Of a stretch of DNA of 64,000 nt, positions 46,729 through 55,615 are shown piece by piece. The stretch comes from CAVVDY01 sp963819645. GTDB taxonomy: Bacteria > Acidobacteriota > Terriglobia > Terriglobales > Acidobacteriaceae. The translations under genes were made by a program, and so were the position numbers. A model generated the notes under the pieces. It was not told where the DNA came from. It saw nothing but the letters and a program-made list of their open reading frames with translations, and did no database searches. Positions within the stretch are counted from its first letter, which is position 1, and every line of letters begins with the position of its first letter. The stretch spans positions 124,001-188,000 of the forward strand of contig CAWFWZ010000004.1 of the NCBI GenBank assembly GCA_963819645.1. The letters are read 5' to 3'.

Positions 46729-47925
46729 TTGCCGGTCGGAACCGCGTTTCACGAAAGAACGTTGCCGCTTTGCCAAAGCCTCAACTATCGGGAGTGGGCC
46801 GGCTACTACGCCGTCAGCGTCTACGAGACGCATCACGAGCACGAGTACAACGCCATCCGGAACGCTACGGCACTGATCGATGTCACTCCTCTTTTCAAAT
46901 ACATGATCAGCGGCCGGGATGCGACACGCTTTGTGAACCGGGTGATCGCGCGCGACATCAACAAGGTCGGGGTCGGGCAGGTCATCTATTGCTGCTGGTG
47001 CGATGAGGACGGCAAGGTCATCGACGATGGCACCATCACTCGGCTGGAGGAGAACCGTTATCGCTGGACGGCGGCTGATCCGAACCTGCGCTGGTTTCGC
47101 CAGAACGCAATCGGCTTCGATGTCGAGATCAGCGACATCACTGAGCAGCTTGCAGCTCTGGCTGTGCAGGGACCGACCTCGGGCTCGCTACTGAAGAGTG
47201 TTGCCGAAGCCGATATCGCGAACCTGAAGTACTTTCGCAAAACGTCGGGCAAGATCGGCGGGATAAAAGTCGACATCTCGCGTACCGGCTATACGGGCGA
47301 TCTCGGATATGAGATCTGGATTCCGTGGGACAGTGCGGTAATCGTGTGGGACGAGTTGATGAAGGCGGGGCGTCGGTTCGACATTCATCCCACGGGCATG
47401 CTGGCCTTGGACGTGGCGCGCATCGAGGCTGGACTCATCCTGGCCGATGTCGATTACGTCAGCAGTAAGAAAGCGCTCATCGAGTCGCAGAAGTATTCGC
47501 CGTTTGAGATCGGACTGGGCAAGCTGGTGCACTTCGAGAAAGAGAACTTCATCGGTCGCGAAGCACTGCTTGAGGAATCGAAGAAAGGCCCGTCGCGGGT
47601 GCTGGTGGGCCTGGAAATCAACTGGGATGAGATGGAGGCGATGTTCGACAAAGTCGGACTCGCGCCGCAGACGCCAAGTATCGCATCGCGGGCGCACGTT
47701 CCCGTTTACAAGGGAGCTAAACAGGTCGGCAAGGCAACATCGACGACCTGGTCTCCGCTGCTGAAGCAGCTCATTGCCTTAGCCAGCGTGGATCGGCAAC
47801 ACGCGAAGCCAGGGACACAGTTGCAGATTGAATCCACGGTGGAAGCGGTCCGCAAGAAAATTACTGCCACGACCCGGAGTTTGCCGTTCTTTAACCCCAC
47901 CCGAAAGACAAAGACGCCTGTCTAG
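46729..47925 (+). CDS. GcvT-family aminomethyltransferase (folate-binding), stand-alone
   Basis: 398 aa from TTG 46729, which follows GGGAG and begins PVGTAFHERTLPLC. Folate-binding GcvT core: YNAIRNATALIDVTPLFKY, VNRVIARDINKVGVGQV, the folate Asp/Glu region in LAVQGPTSGSLLKSV, ISRTGYTGDLGYEIWIP and ALDVARIEAGL. The C-terminal barrel begins near residue 280 (FIGREALLEE). No gcvH or gcvP is adjacent. GcvT relatives also include dimethylglycine and DMSP demethylases, so the natural methyl donor is open. It overlaps the following convergent gene by the CTAG of both stop codons. Confidence 0.85.
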   Translation: MPVGTAFHERTLPLCQSLNYREWAGYYAVSVYETHHEHEYNAIRNATALIDVTPLFKYMISGRDATRFVNRVIARDINKVGVGQVIYCCWCDEDGKVIDDGTITRLEENRYRWTAADPNLRWFRQNAIGFDVEISDITEQLAALAVQGPTSGSLLKSVAEADIANLKYFRKTSGKIGGIKVDISRTGYTGDLGYEIWIPWDSAVIVWDELMKAGRRFDIHPTGMLALDVARIEAGLILADVDYVSSKKALIESQKYSPFEIGLGKLVHFEKENFIGREALLEESKKGPSRVLVGLEINWDEMEAMFDKVGLAPQTPSIASRAHVPVYKGAKQVGKATSTTWSPLLKQLIALASVDRQHAKPGTQLQIESTVEAVRKKITATTRSLPFFNPTRKTKTPV

Positions 47926-48815
47926 TCGTACGACGATGATCGAAGGTTTTGCAGGAGTACAACGGGAGGCTTGGATTCCACGGGAACTTTCTGCTGTTCG
48001 TCATTCCGGAGACGAGTGAGGAGCTCGGCCACTGTCTGGTCCATGGTATCCAGCAGGCTTTCAGTAGGTATCTGAGCGCGCGCGTCTTCGAGGGCCTGGT
48101 TCCACTGGTCGGTCAGTGACACAGCCGTGGTCTGTCCAGCCAATAAGGTCTTCGGGTTGGCAACGTAGAACAGCCAAATCAGACATGCAATGACGTAGGC
48201 GCCGCTGTTGATCGCCGAGAGGGTGGTGCGATGCAAGACCGTGGGATGCGCAACAGCCATCGCAATCAACATATGAATCGCGGAAAAGAACCCGAACCCC
48301 ACCGCTACTCCAAACATCAGGTGACGGCGTGAGATTCCGAGGTATTCGCTGAACATGACCAGGAAGAAAACCAAGCCGCACAACATCACGCGGACGTTAC
48401 GGTCCACCATGAGAATTGTTTTGGTAAGGGTGTCGAGATGGTCTTGACTCGAGAGGTTCAGTGCTGACATTCCCACAACCAGGAGTAAGACCAGAGCGGC
48501 CCAGCGGAAGAGGATGGCGCTCAGTTCTCGCAGAGCTTCGAATGGCCGGAATGCATCGCGAAAAACTTCCAGCAGAACAAAGAAAGAGAGGGTTACACTG
48601 AGGCAGGCGGTGATCCAGTACGCAAAATAATAGGTATATGGCCAGCGATCTTGAGCCAGAGTGAGAAACGGATCGGAAAGCACCTGAAGAATGATGTAAT
48701 AGAAGAATGCCGGATAATATTCCTGAATCCGACGCCGGTACATGGATACCAGTATCGCCAGTTCGAGTGCCTGAGCGCCGAACCAAAGCACAGTCTGGAG
48801 CGAGAGCGAATGCAT
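47922..48815 (-). CDS. Seven-TM membrane protein, unknown function
   Basis: 297 aa from ATG 48813-48815; a TTG four codons upstream is the alternative. Seven predicted spans: for example VLWFGAQALELAILVSMY, PAFFYYIILQVLSDPFL, WAALVLLLVVGMSAL, VMLCGLVFFLVMFSEYLG and SGAYVIACLIWLFYV. A cytoplasmic tail of about 75 residues (residues 220-297) is charged and helical. The architecture of seven spans plus a helical tail resembles some acidobacterial putative sensor proteins, but no catalytic domain is attached. It lies 140 bases after the Cys-repeat gene on the same strand. Confidence 0.6.
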   Translation of the reverse strand: MHSLSLQTVLWFGAQALELAILVSMYRRRIQEYYPAFFYYIILQVLSDPFLTLAQDRWPYTYYFAYWITACLSVTLSFFVLLEVFRDAFRPFEALRELSAILFRWAALVLLLVVGMSALNLSSQDHLDTLTKTILMVDRNVRVMLCGLVFFLVMFSEYLGISRRHLMFGVAVGFGFFSAIHMLIAMAVAHPTVLHRTTLSAINSGAYVIACLIWLFYVANPKTLLAGQTTAVSLTDQWNQALEDARAQIPTESLLDTMDQTVAELLTRLRNDEQQKVPVESKPPVVLLQNLRSSSYD

Positions 48816-48955
48816 TGTCGCTCTCAAGCATATTCTTACGGGCAGCGGCAGACAAGCGGGAAATACACAGGCCCACTAAAGTGTCGGCGCGTACCGGCAC
48901 AAAGAGACTCGTCTTCTAGGTTCCTGACATCAACCAGCTATTGGAGCTCCAGACG

Positions 48956-50047
48956 TTAACTCGCTAAGTTTGCCAAAACATGCTGAATCTCGGCTCCGGC
49001 AATGATCTGCTGCTGATCCGAGTCTCCACAATTCTTGCCGGGGAAACACGTCGGCATCGGCGCTCCTTCTCCAGCAATCGTCTGCTGCTGATCCGAATCT
49101 CCACAGTTCTTCCCCGGGAAGCAGGTCGGCATCGGCGCTCCTTCTCCGGCAATCGTCTGCTGCTGATCCGAGTCGCCGCAGTTCTTGCCCGGGAAACACG
49201 TCGGCATCGGCGCTCCTTCTCCGGCAATCGTCTGCTGCTGATCCGAGTCGCCGCAGTTCTTGCCTGGGAAGCAGGTCGGCATCGGCGCTCCTTCTCCGGC
49301 AATCGTCTGCTGCTGATCCGAGTCGCCGCAGTTCTTGCCTGGGAAGCAGGTCGGCATCGGCGCTCCTTCTCCGGCAATCGTCTGCTGCTGATCCGAGTCG
49401 CCGCAGTTCTTGCCTGGGAAGCAGGTCGGCATCGGCGCTCCTTCTCCGGCAATCGTCTGCTGCTGATCCGAGTCGCCGCAGTTCTTGCCCGGGAAGCAGG
49501 TCGGCATCGGCGCTCCTTCTCCGGCAATCGTCTGCTGCTGATCCGAGTCGCCACAGTTCTTCCCCGGGAAGCAGGTCGGCATCGGCGCTCCTTCTCCGGC
49601 AATCGTCTGCTGCTGATCCGAGTCGCCACAGTTCTTGCCCGGGAAGCAGGTCGGCATCGGCGCTCCTTCTCCGGCGATCGTCTGCTGCTGATCCGAGTCG
49701 CCGCAGTTCTTCCCTGGGAAGCAGGTCGGCATCGGCGCTCCTTCTCCGGCAATCTTCTGCTGCTGATCCGAGTCGCCGCAGTTCTTGCCCGGGAAGCAGG
49801 TCGGCATCGGTGCTCCTTCTCCGGCAATCTTCTGCTGCTGATCCGAGTCGCCGCAGTTCTTCCCTGGGAAACAGGTCGGCATCGGTGCTCCTTCTCCGGG
49901 CGAGACACTGGCTGCTAACGTTACGTTGTTAGAAAGAGTCAAAGTTGAAACCGTTGTAGCGACGGCAGAGGGCGCCTGCACTGCCCCTGCGAAAGCGGTG
50001 GAAGCGATCAAAGTAACTGCGAGAGCACACAGAATGATTCGGTTCAT
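48956..50047 (-). CDS. Secreted protein with twelve 25-residue Cys-containing repeats
   Basis: 363 aa from ATG 50045-50047, with GGAG nine bases upstream. Signal peptide MNRIILCALAVTLIASTAFA, then a 30-residue Ser/Thr/Val-rich linker. Next come twelve back-to-back 25-aa units that open GEGAPMPTCFPGKNC and close with GDSDQQQ plus a three-residue K/T/I-I-A end, then a 13-residue tail (GAEIQHVLANLAS). Every unit has two cysteines five residues apart (CFPGKNC), 24 in all. The only amino-acid change among units is the residue before IA. It is secreted or periplasmic by inference. I recognise no family; multi-core peptide precursor, metal-binding repeat protein or surface fibre are all open. Confidence 0.75.
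   Translation of the reverse strand: MNRIILCALAVTLIASTAFAGAVQAPSAVATTVSTLTLSNNVTLAASVSPGEGAPMPTCFPGKNCGDSDQQQKIAGEGAPMPTCFPGKNCGDSDQQQKIAGEGAPMPTCFPGKNCGDSDQQQTIAGEGAPMPTCFPGKNCGDSDQQQTIAGEGAPMPTCFPGKNCGDSDQQQTIAGEGAPMPTCFPGKNCGDSDQQQTIAGEGAPMPTCFPGKNCGDSDQQQTIAGEGAPMPTCFPGKNCGDSDQQQTIAGEGAPMPTCFPGKNCGDSDQQQTIAGEGAPMPTCFPGKNCGDSDQQQTIAGEGAPMPTCFPGKNCGDSDQQQTIAGEGAPMPTCFPGKNCGDSDQQQIIAGAEIQHVLANLAS
48998..49897 (-). repeat. Twelve 75-bp in-frame tandem repeats
   Basis: 900 bases, exactly 12 x 75. Differences between units are almost all at third codon positions (for example ACGTGT versus ACCTGC for Thr-Cys). The two outermost units differ most, while inner ones are nearly identical, as expected from unequal crossing-over. 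Confidence 0.95.
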
Positions 50048-50096
50048 AAAATATCTCCAGGTCGTCAGGGACGACCTCGGCTGATGAAACGTTTGT

Positions 50097-50276
50097 CTAG
50101 TGCGACATAGAGTCGCCGTCGGGGGCAACAAATGGTGCACTTACTAAAACCATGGACGAGCCCTGGACGGATGAAAAAGCTGCTAACGGACCAAGGTCAA
50201 CGACCGGTTCAGTGGCTCCGGCGAGGACGCCGGCCAACATCAGACTTGCAAGTGCGGCAACGAGAGCTCTCATCAT
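50097..50276 (-). CDS. 59-aa secreted peptide next to the Cys-repeat gene
   Basis: From ATG 50274-50276 (MMRALVAALASLMLAGVLAG), a signal peptide cleaved near ATEP, leaving a mature peptide of about 38 residues (VVDLGPLAAFSSVQGSSMVL, then VSAPFVAPDGDSMSH). No cysteines. TAGGAG lies about ten bases upstream. It ends 49 bases before the start of the repeat gene on the same strand, so the two are likely co-transcribed. Function unknown. Confidence 0.6.
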   Translation of the reverse strand: MMRALVAALASLMLAGVLAGATEPVVDLGPLAAFSSVQGSSMVLVSAPFVAPDGDSMSH

Positions 50277-50788
50277 GGTTTCAAATCTCCTAAACTTTAT
50301 CTGAAAACTGATTGTCGACAACGCGACTTCGTCGGCAATCTCTTACAGCCGATTAACCGTTCACAAAATGACATTTACGACGTTCGCGGAAGCCTATTAT
50401 GACGTCTCGCATTATATGAAGCGCCGACGCAAAAGCCAGTAACAAAACCACGTGTCAAGGCAACAACGGCTTTGTCCAAAACGGCACTCTAATATTGGAG
50501 AACAGTGATCGACACTGCTCAATCCCTATTTAGAGCTACTGCATTGCGAAAGGAAACCTCAGCGCGCATTCAAGATTACGGATGCCGCTCGTTGTCGCAA
50601 TACAAAGCAGCAATGATCATATTGATGACCCAAGGCTAATCAGAAATGAGACGAAGTCAATAGTTACGAAAGAGCTATTACCGCTCGGCGCTTGCCGGGG
50701 CTTCAATTCGGCTGCAATTGGAGGACTTGCACGCAACGCATCGTGTACCTTGGTTCAGAGTTAGATTTCTCTCAGGAGGTATTCAAAG
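50277..50788. other. Non-coding gap between the Cys-repeat cluster and osmC
   Basis: 512 bases. On the minus side, upstream of the 59-aa gene, is AT-rich sequence with a GTTGTCGAC/GTCGACAAC-type dyad at about 50312-50323 that could be a control site. No gene is supported; frames here are short and start without ribosome sites. No dispersed repeats. Confidence 0.5.
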
Positions 50789-51214
50789 ATGCAACGTACA
50801 GCGAGCGCTCATTGGTCGGGAGGTCTCAAAGACGGCAAGGGCACAATCTCGAGCCAGAGCGGAGTACTCAGTAACACTCAATATTCGTTCAGCACTCGTT
50901 TCGAATCAGGTGTAGGAACCAATCCGGAAGAGCTGATCGCCGCTGCCCACGCGGGATGTTTTACTATGGCGCTTTCCGCCGAGTTGGGCAAGTTGGGCAT
51001 GACTGCCGAAAGCCTCGACACCAAAGCCACCCTGACGCTGGACTTCATCGATGGTAAGCCGACGATCACCACGTCGCAACTGGAAGTGACAGCACGGATT
51101 CCCGGCGCCGATCGCGATAAGTTTAACGAAGCCGTGCACAACGCTGAAGTGGGATGTCCGGTTTCGCGCGTGCTGAATGCGAAGGTCAGCGCCGTGGCCA
51201 CCCTCAATTCCTGA
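50789..51214 (+). CDS. OsmC-family peroxiredoxin-like protein
   Basis: 141 aa. Peroxidatic cysteine in AAHAGCFTMALS and the resolving cysteine in EVGCPVSRVL are both present. The N-terminal strand (ASAHWSGGLKDGKGTISS) and GTNPEELIAAAHA are typical OsmC. It reduces organic hydroperoxides. AGGAGG lies ahead of ATG 50789. It stands alone; the downstream glycosyltransferase starts 135 bases later. Confidence 0.92.
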   Translation: MQRTASAHWSGGLKDGKGTISSQSGVLSNTQYSFSTRFESGVGTNPEELIAAAHAGCFTMALSAELGKLGMTAESLDTKATLTLDFIDGKPTITTSQLEVTARIPGADRDKFNEAVHNAEVGCPVSRVLNAKVSAVATLNS

Positions 51215-51349
51215 ACATCGTTCCTCCCGCAACATTCCCCCTTTCAGGTGTGGCTGCTCTTACCGCGGGCAGCCAACACCTTTGTTCATCACTCCATCGA
51301 ATCCTGAGTAGGTTGTGATGTGGCTTGCCACATTCCGGGAGCTCGCAAT

Positions 51350-52445
51350 TTGCAAATCCTGTTTTTCGGACTGACGATCTCCTCGTCCTGGGGAAATGGT
51401 CACGCCACTCCGTATCGCGCGCTGCTGCGAGCGCTCCACGATTTGGGTCACGAGCGTCGTCTTCTACGAGCAGGACGTGCCCTACTACGCCAGGCACCGA
51501 GACTTCGACAGTTGCGAATATTGCGAACTCATCCTGTACAAAGATTGGGACACGGTCCGCCGAAGCGCGCTGCGTCAGGCCGAGGCTGCGGATATCGTGG
51601 TGACCGCCAGCTACCTTGCTGAAGGCGCTCGTATCTCAGAAGAGTTGCTCGAGCTCGACGGCCCGCTGCATGTCTTCTACGATCTCGACACGCCAATCAC
51701 TCTGAACCGGATGGAGAATGGGAGTGCCGATTATCTTCGCGCCGATCTCATCTCCCAATTCGATCTCTACCTCTCATTCACTGGCGGAAACATCCTGCGC
51801 ACTCTGGAGCAGAACTTTGGAGCCCGTTGTGTCCTGCCGCTGTACGGCTGCGTCGACCCCGACCTCTACGTGCGCGTCGCCCGCAGGGAAAGGTTCGCGT
51901 GCGATTTAAGTTTCATGGGTACCTATGCGCCGGACCGGGCAGACTGCGTCCGCGAGCTCTTTATGAGCGCCGCCGAACGATTGCCCGGGCAGACATTTCT
52001 CCTCGCCGGTTCCATGTATCCCACAGAGTGGGCATGGCCTGCCGGGGTGAAGCGGGTGGAACATGTACCTCCGTCGGAGCATCCCGCGCTGTATTCCTCG
52101 TCGCGCGCAACCCTAAATCTGACACGCAGCGAGATGGCGCAATCCGGCTATTGCCCCTCGGGACGCTTCTTCGAAGCCTCCGCCTGCGGCACGCCATTGC
52201 TCACGGATGAGTGGGAAGGGTTGGAGAGCTTTTTCGACTTGGGGCAGGAATTACTGGTGGTTCGCAGCGCCGATGATGTAGTGCGGGCGCTGCAACTGCC
52301 CGATGCGGATTTGCAGCGCATGGCGGCACGAGCCCGAGAACGGACTCTCGACGAGCACACCGGCCACCATCGCGCCAGGCAGCTACTCGCTGCGTGCGAA
52401 GAGGCACGCCAACCTAAGACCGTCATCGCGGAGACATTCTCATGA
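51350..52445 (+). CDS. CgeB-like glycosyltransferase (one frame break)
   Basis: About 365 codons. A TTG start at 51350 opens LQILFFGLTISSSWGNGHAT, the N-terminal Rossmann strand and Gly-rich loop; other starts are possible. One base change near 51450 leads to VVFYEQDVPYYARHRD. The C-terminal GT-B half has CDLSFMGTYAPDR, then SGYCPSGRFFEASACGTPLL and TDEWEGLESFF, as in the Glyco_trans_1_2/CgeB group (sugar-nucleotide site). It shares ATGA with the next gene (52442), so the two are translationally coupled. Substrate unknown. Confidence 0.8.
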
Positions 52446-53182
52446 TCGGTATTATCCCCGCCGCCGGAGCCGGCCAGCGCATTCAACCGCTCGGCTGCTC
52501 GAAGGAACTGCTGCCGGTGGGTTCACGCGTCGTCCACGGAGTGGAGCGTCCCAAAGCAGTTTCGGAGTATCTGGTGGAACGCATGATCGCTGCCGGTGCG
52601 ACTCAAATCTGCATGATCATTTCTGCCGAGAAGAGTGACATCGTTCGCTACTACGCGGAGCGCGACTACAACGCCGAAATCTTCTACGTGGTCCAGCAAA
52701 GGCCAATGGGACTGTGCGACGCGCTGTTTCGAGCAACGCCATTCACCGCGCATCACGACCAGGTTTTGATCGGACTACCCGACACCATCTGGTTCCCAGA
52801 GAACGCCTATCGACTGCCGCTGGAACGAGACGACGCCGACGTAAATCTGGTGCTCTTTCCCGTAGTCGATCCAAGCGTTTTCGACGCGGTGGTCTGTGAT
52901 GCTCAGGATTACGTCGTGAAGGTTGAGGTGAAACAGGCACACGCACATTCGCAATGGATTTGGGGTGCGATCACAAGTACGGGCAGCGCCTTCCACGCTT
53001 TGCGATCGTTATGGGAATCACGGCATCGCTGCGATGAGTATCTGGGGAGCTTACTGAACGCCTACATCGCGGCCGGTAATCTGGTGCGCGGCTATCACGT
53101 AGGCGAGAGCTACATGGACGTGGGGACCTTCGAGGGTTATCGGCAGGCACAGGATTTTCTGCGACTCCCGCAAGCCGCTTAA
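52442..53182 (+). CDS. Sugar-1-phosphate nucleotidylyltransferase-like protein
   Basis: 246 aa. N-terminal NTP-binding loop IPAAGAGQRIQPLGCSKELL resembles G-x-G-x-R-x-x-P-x-x-K of RmlA/GlmU-type enzymes, although the usual T between R and P is Q-I. The metal Asp lies in LIGLPDTIWF, then MGLCDALFRATPF. It ends after a YMDVGTFEGYRQAQDFL block typical of glucose-1-phosphate thymidylyl/uridylyl transferases. Coupled to the glycosyltransferase, it probably supplies or processes the activated sugar. Confidence 0.8.
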   Translation: MIGIIPAAGAGQRIQPLGCSKELLPVGSRVVHGVERPKAVSEYLVERMIAAGATQICMIISAEKSDIVRYYAERDYNAEIFYVVQQRPMGLCDALFRATPFTAHHDQVLIGLPDTIWFPENAYRLPLERDDADVNLVLFPVVDPSVFDAVVCDAQDYVVKVEVKQAHAHSQWIWGAITSTGSAFHALRSLWESRHRCDEYLGSLLNAYIAAGNLVRGYHVGESYMDVGTFEGYRQAQDFLRLPQAA

Positions 53183-53205
53183 CAGCATTCGTAAGGGACC
53201 GAACC

Positions 53206-53424
53206 TCAGCTCAGTGAGCGCAGGATCTCGCGAATCTCGCGATTGATGCGGGCCGCGTCCTGAGTGGCCTTGTCAATCAGATCGAGCCATTTCTTGTTGG
53301 GCTCTTCTAACTTGGCCTGGGCAAGAAGATAAGAAGCCTGCATAACAGTTTCGATGGAATTGCTGAGATCATGCGCCAGGGTACGCAGTTTGGTTACGGT
53401 TTCGTTCTGCACGGAGGCTCCCAT
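53206..53424 (-). CDS. HisKA-like dimerisation/phosphoacceptor domain without kinase domain
   Basis: 72 aa from ATG 53422-53424; a GTG at 53439, nine bases after AGGAG, is an alternative. The helix LRTLAHDLSNSIETVMQASY resembles the H box of sensor kinases (H-D-L-x-N), followed by a second helix (WLDLIDKATQDAARINREIR). No HATPase or receiver domain is attached. It is divergent from the full histidine kinase gene, 200 bases apart. It may be a phosphotransfer protein or an inhibitor; both are inference. Confidence 0.5.
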   Translation of the reverse strand: MGASVQNETVTKLRTLAHDLSNSIETVMQASYLLAQAKLEEPNKKWLDLIDKATQDAARINREIREILRSLS

Positions 53425-53631
53425 TGCGGTATGTGCCACCTTCACTCTCCTCAGCCCGGGCATAAGTGCGGCTGGATGTTTATTTAGAGGCCCCCAAGGC
53501 TGCCTGGGTTGTATTCTGACCGCAGTAAAAGGTACCACAAGCTGGGCCGCTTTCGGAGGCAGCTCTCTTTCGCTGTTTGCCTCGAACGCCTGTTATGATT
53601 CCAATACGCCACCGTCCTTTTAAGACTTTCG

Positions 53632-55542
53632 ATGGCTCCCATTAGCCTCAAAACCAAGCTCGTGCTGGCCATCAGTGGCATGGTCTTTGCCCTGGTGGCT
53701 ACATTCTCGTTCCTCTACGTTACCAAGGTAGTGCGGCAGCGCACGACGCAGGCTTACCAGACCGCCGACTTATTTGCGAAAGAAATTCTGGAGCGCGCGG
53801 GAGACGTGACTCACGTCGATGCCGCCACCCTGGGAGCTGATCCCAGCGACCCGAAAGCCGTGAATCTGGCGATTGCGGAACGGTTGCAGCACGACCCTGG
53901 GTTGCACTCGCTCTTCAACTCGATCATAGGTTTCTCCGATATCGTCTACGACGCTGCGATTGCCGACAACGACGGGCGCGCGATCGTTGACACGAATCAG
54001 AACCCAATAGGCACTCGGCTCGATGTTCGGGAAGATTTCGACACCCTGCTGGGAGCGAGCCTCTACAAACAGCTTCAGGTGTTCTACGGTCCACCCCGAG
54101 TGTACGACCACCACGTACAAATCCGGCGGGAGGGGCGGCCGTTTGGCGATGTACGGGTTGGCATCTCGACTGTCCTCTTCAAGCACGATATTCAGCCGCA
54201 GTTGATTCGCGCTCTTGGATTTTCCAGCCTTGCCATCCTGGTATCGCTTGCCCTGGCGGCAGGCCTCTCCAACATCGCATTGCGGCCGCTGGAAGAAATT
54301 GGCCGCCGGCTCGATCAGATGACGGCGGGGGCATCTGATTCCGCACCGGAACCCGAGCTCCAGCGAACCGACGAGTACGGCGTCGTCAATACCAAGATCG
54401 ATCGCCTGGGCCGCCAAATGCGCGATGTGAAGGAAGTCTTCACTGCGATGAAGGAGAACCTCGACCAGTTGATGGAGTCACTCCAGGACGGTCTCATTCT
54501 CTTCACTCGCGACTCACGCGTGGTGCTGGTCAGCTCGTCCGCGGAACGCTTCGTAGGCCGGCGCCGCAGCGAGATCCTCGGCCATACCGTAGAGGACATT
54601 TTCAAACTCGACGGCAGGTTGGGAACCGTTGTGCTTGACGCTTTTGCGCTGCACCAGTCGGTGCCGCAGCGGGAAATTGAGTTGCAGACCGGTCAGCGCG
54701 TGCAGATTGCGCTGGACTTCATCTCTGAGCGTGGGGAGCGCATTGGCGCGCTGCTGACGATGCGCGATGCCGAATCGGTGCGTCGCATTGAAAACGAGAT
54801 CGAACTCTCGCACCGGCTGGCATCCATTGGCAGGCTCACCTCAGGTGTGGCCCACGAGGTGAAAAATCCCATTAACGCAATCGTGGTACACCTTGAGCTG
54901 CTGCGCGAGAAGATGCGCGATGCGCAGCCCGATACGCGCCGTCACATGGACATCATCAGCAACGAGATTCACCGGCTTGATCGCGTGGTCCAGACGCTGG
55001 TCGATTTCAATCGTCCGGTTGAGTTGAGGCTGAAGAGCACCGACCTGCGCCGCGTTCTGGAAGAGGTGACACAACTGGCTGCGCCTGAGGCGGAGCAGAA
55101 CGGCGTCAGCATCGTCATGCAATTGGGGACCGCGCCCCTGCCGGTTCTCATCGATTATGACTTGGTGAAGCAAGCGCTGGATAACGTGGTGCTGAACGGT
55201 GTTCAGGCGATGCCTGAGGGAGGCACGTTACAAATTACCGCGCGTCATGACGACAAGGCGGCTACCGTCGAGGTACGCGACGCGGGGCCCGGCATACCGC
55301 CGGAGATTCGCGACAGGATTTTCAATCTTTACTTCACAACCAAGAAAACCGGAAGCGGCATTGGGCTGGCCATGACTTACCGGGTGTTGCAGATGCATCA
55401 CGGTTCGCTTGATTTCGAGACAGAAGTCGGAAGCGGCACGACCTTTCGGCTCTGTCTGCCGTTGGCGTCAGCTGGCCAAAATCCCGGTTCGGCGATGGCT
55501 GCCGCCGGTCAGCCTGATGACCAGACACGCGCACGGTCGTAG
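53632..55542 (+). CDS. Membrane sensor histidine kinase (extracellular sensor, HAMP, PAS, HisKA, HATPase)
   Basis: 636 aa. TM1 at about 10-30, periplasmic sensor about 31-195 with a Cache-like GFSDIVYDAAIADNDGRAIV, TM2 about 198-218. A HAMP segment (IALRPLEEIGRRLDQM) and a PAS-like region (LMESLQDGLILFTRDSRVVL) follow. The H box GVAHEVKNPINAI carries His408. The HATPase has an N box (LDNVVLNGVQAM), G1 (DAGPGIP), F (FFTTK-like LYFTTKKTGSG) and G2 GSGIGLAM. The group resembles NtrB/AtoS. No response regulator follows, so the partner is elsewhere. Confidence 0.93.
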   Translation: MAPISLKTKLVLAISGMVFALVATFSFLYVTKVVRQRTTQAYQTADLFAKEILERAGDVTHVDAATLGADPSDPKAVNLAIAERLQHDPGLHSLFNSIIGFSDIVYDAAIADNDGRAIVDTNQNPIGTRLDVREDFDTLLGASLYKQLQVFYGPPRVYDHHVQIRREGRPFGDVRVGISTVLFKHDIQPQLIRALGFSSLAILVSLALAAGLSNIALRPLEEIGRRLDQMTAGASDSAPEPELQRTDEYGVVNTKIDRLGRQMRDVKEVFTAMKENLDQLMESLQDGLILFTRDSRVVLVSSSAERFVGRRRSEILGHTVEDIFKLDGRLGTVVLDAFALHQSVPQREIELQTGQRVQIALDFISERGERIGALLTMRDAESVRRIENEIELSHRLASIGRLTSGVAHEVKNPINAIVVHLELLREKMRDAQPDTRRHMDIISNEIHRLDRVVQTLVDFNRPVELRLKSTDLRRVLEEVTQLAAPEAEQNGVSIVMQLGTAPLPVLIDYDLVKQALDNVVLNGVQAMPEGGTLQITARHDDKAATVEVRDAGPGIPPEIRDRIFNLYFTTKKTGSGIGLAMTYRVLQMHHGSLDFETEVGSGTTFRLCLPLASAGQNPGSAMAAAGQPDDQTRARS

Positions 55543-55615
55543 ATTTAACATTGTGTATTGTTAGTGTTGCCTGACCGATTCCTGCTTTTGGGGATCGGGG
55601 CCGGGCAGTTAGAAA

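Noticed and set aside
48980..49918. A 312-aa plus-strand frame opposite the Cys-repeat gene
   Set aside because: It is the mirror frame of the 75-bp repeats. Third-position variation is synonymous for the minus-strand protein, and only that strand has a signal peptide and ribosome site.
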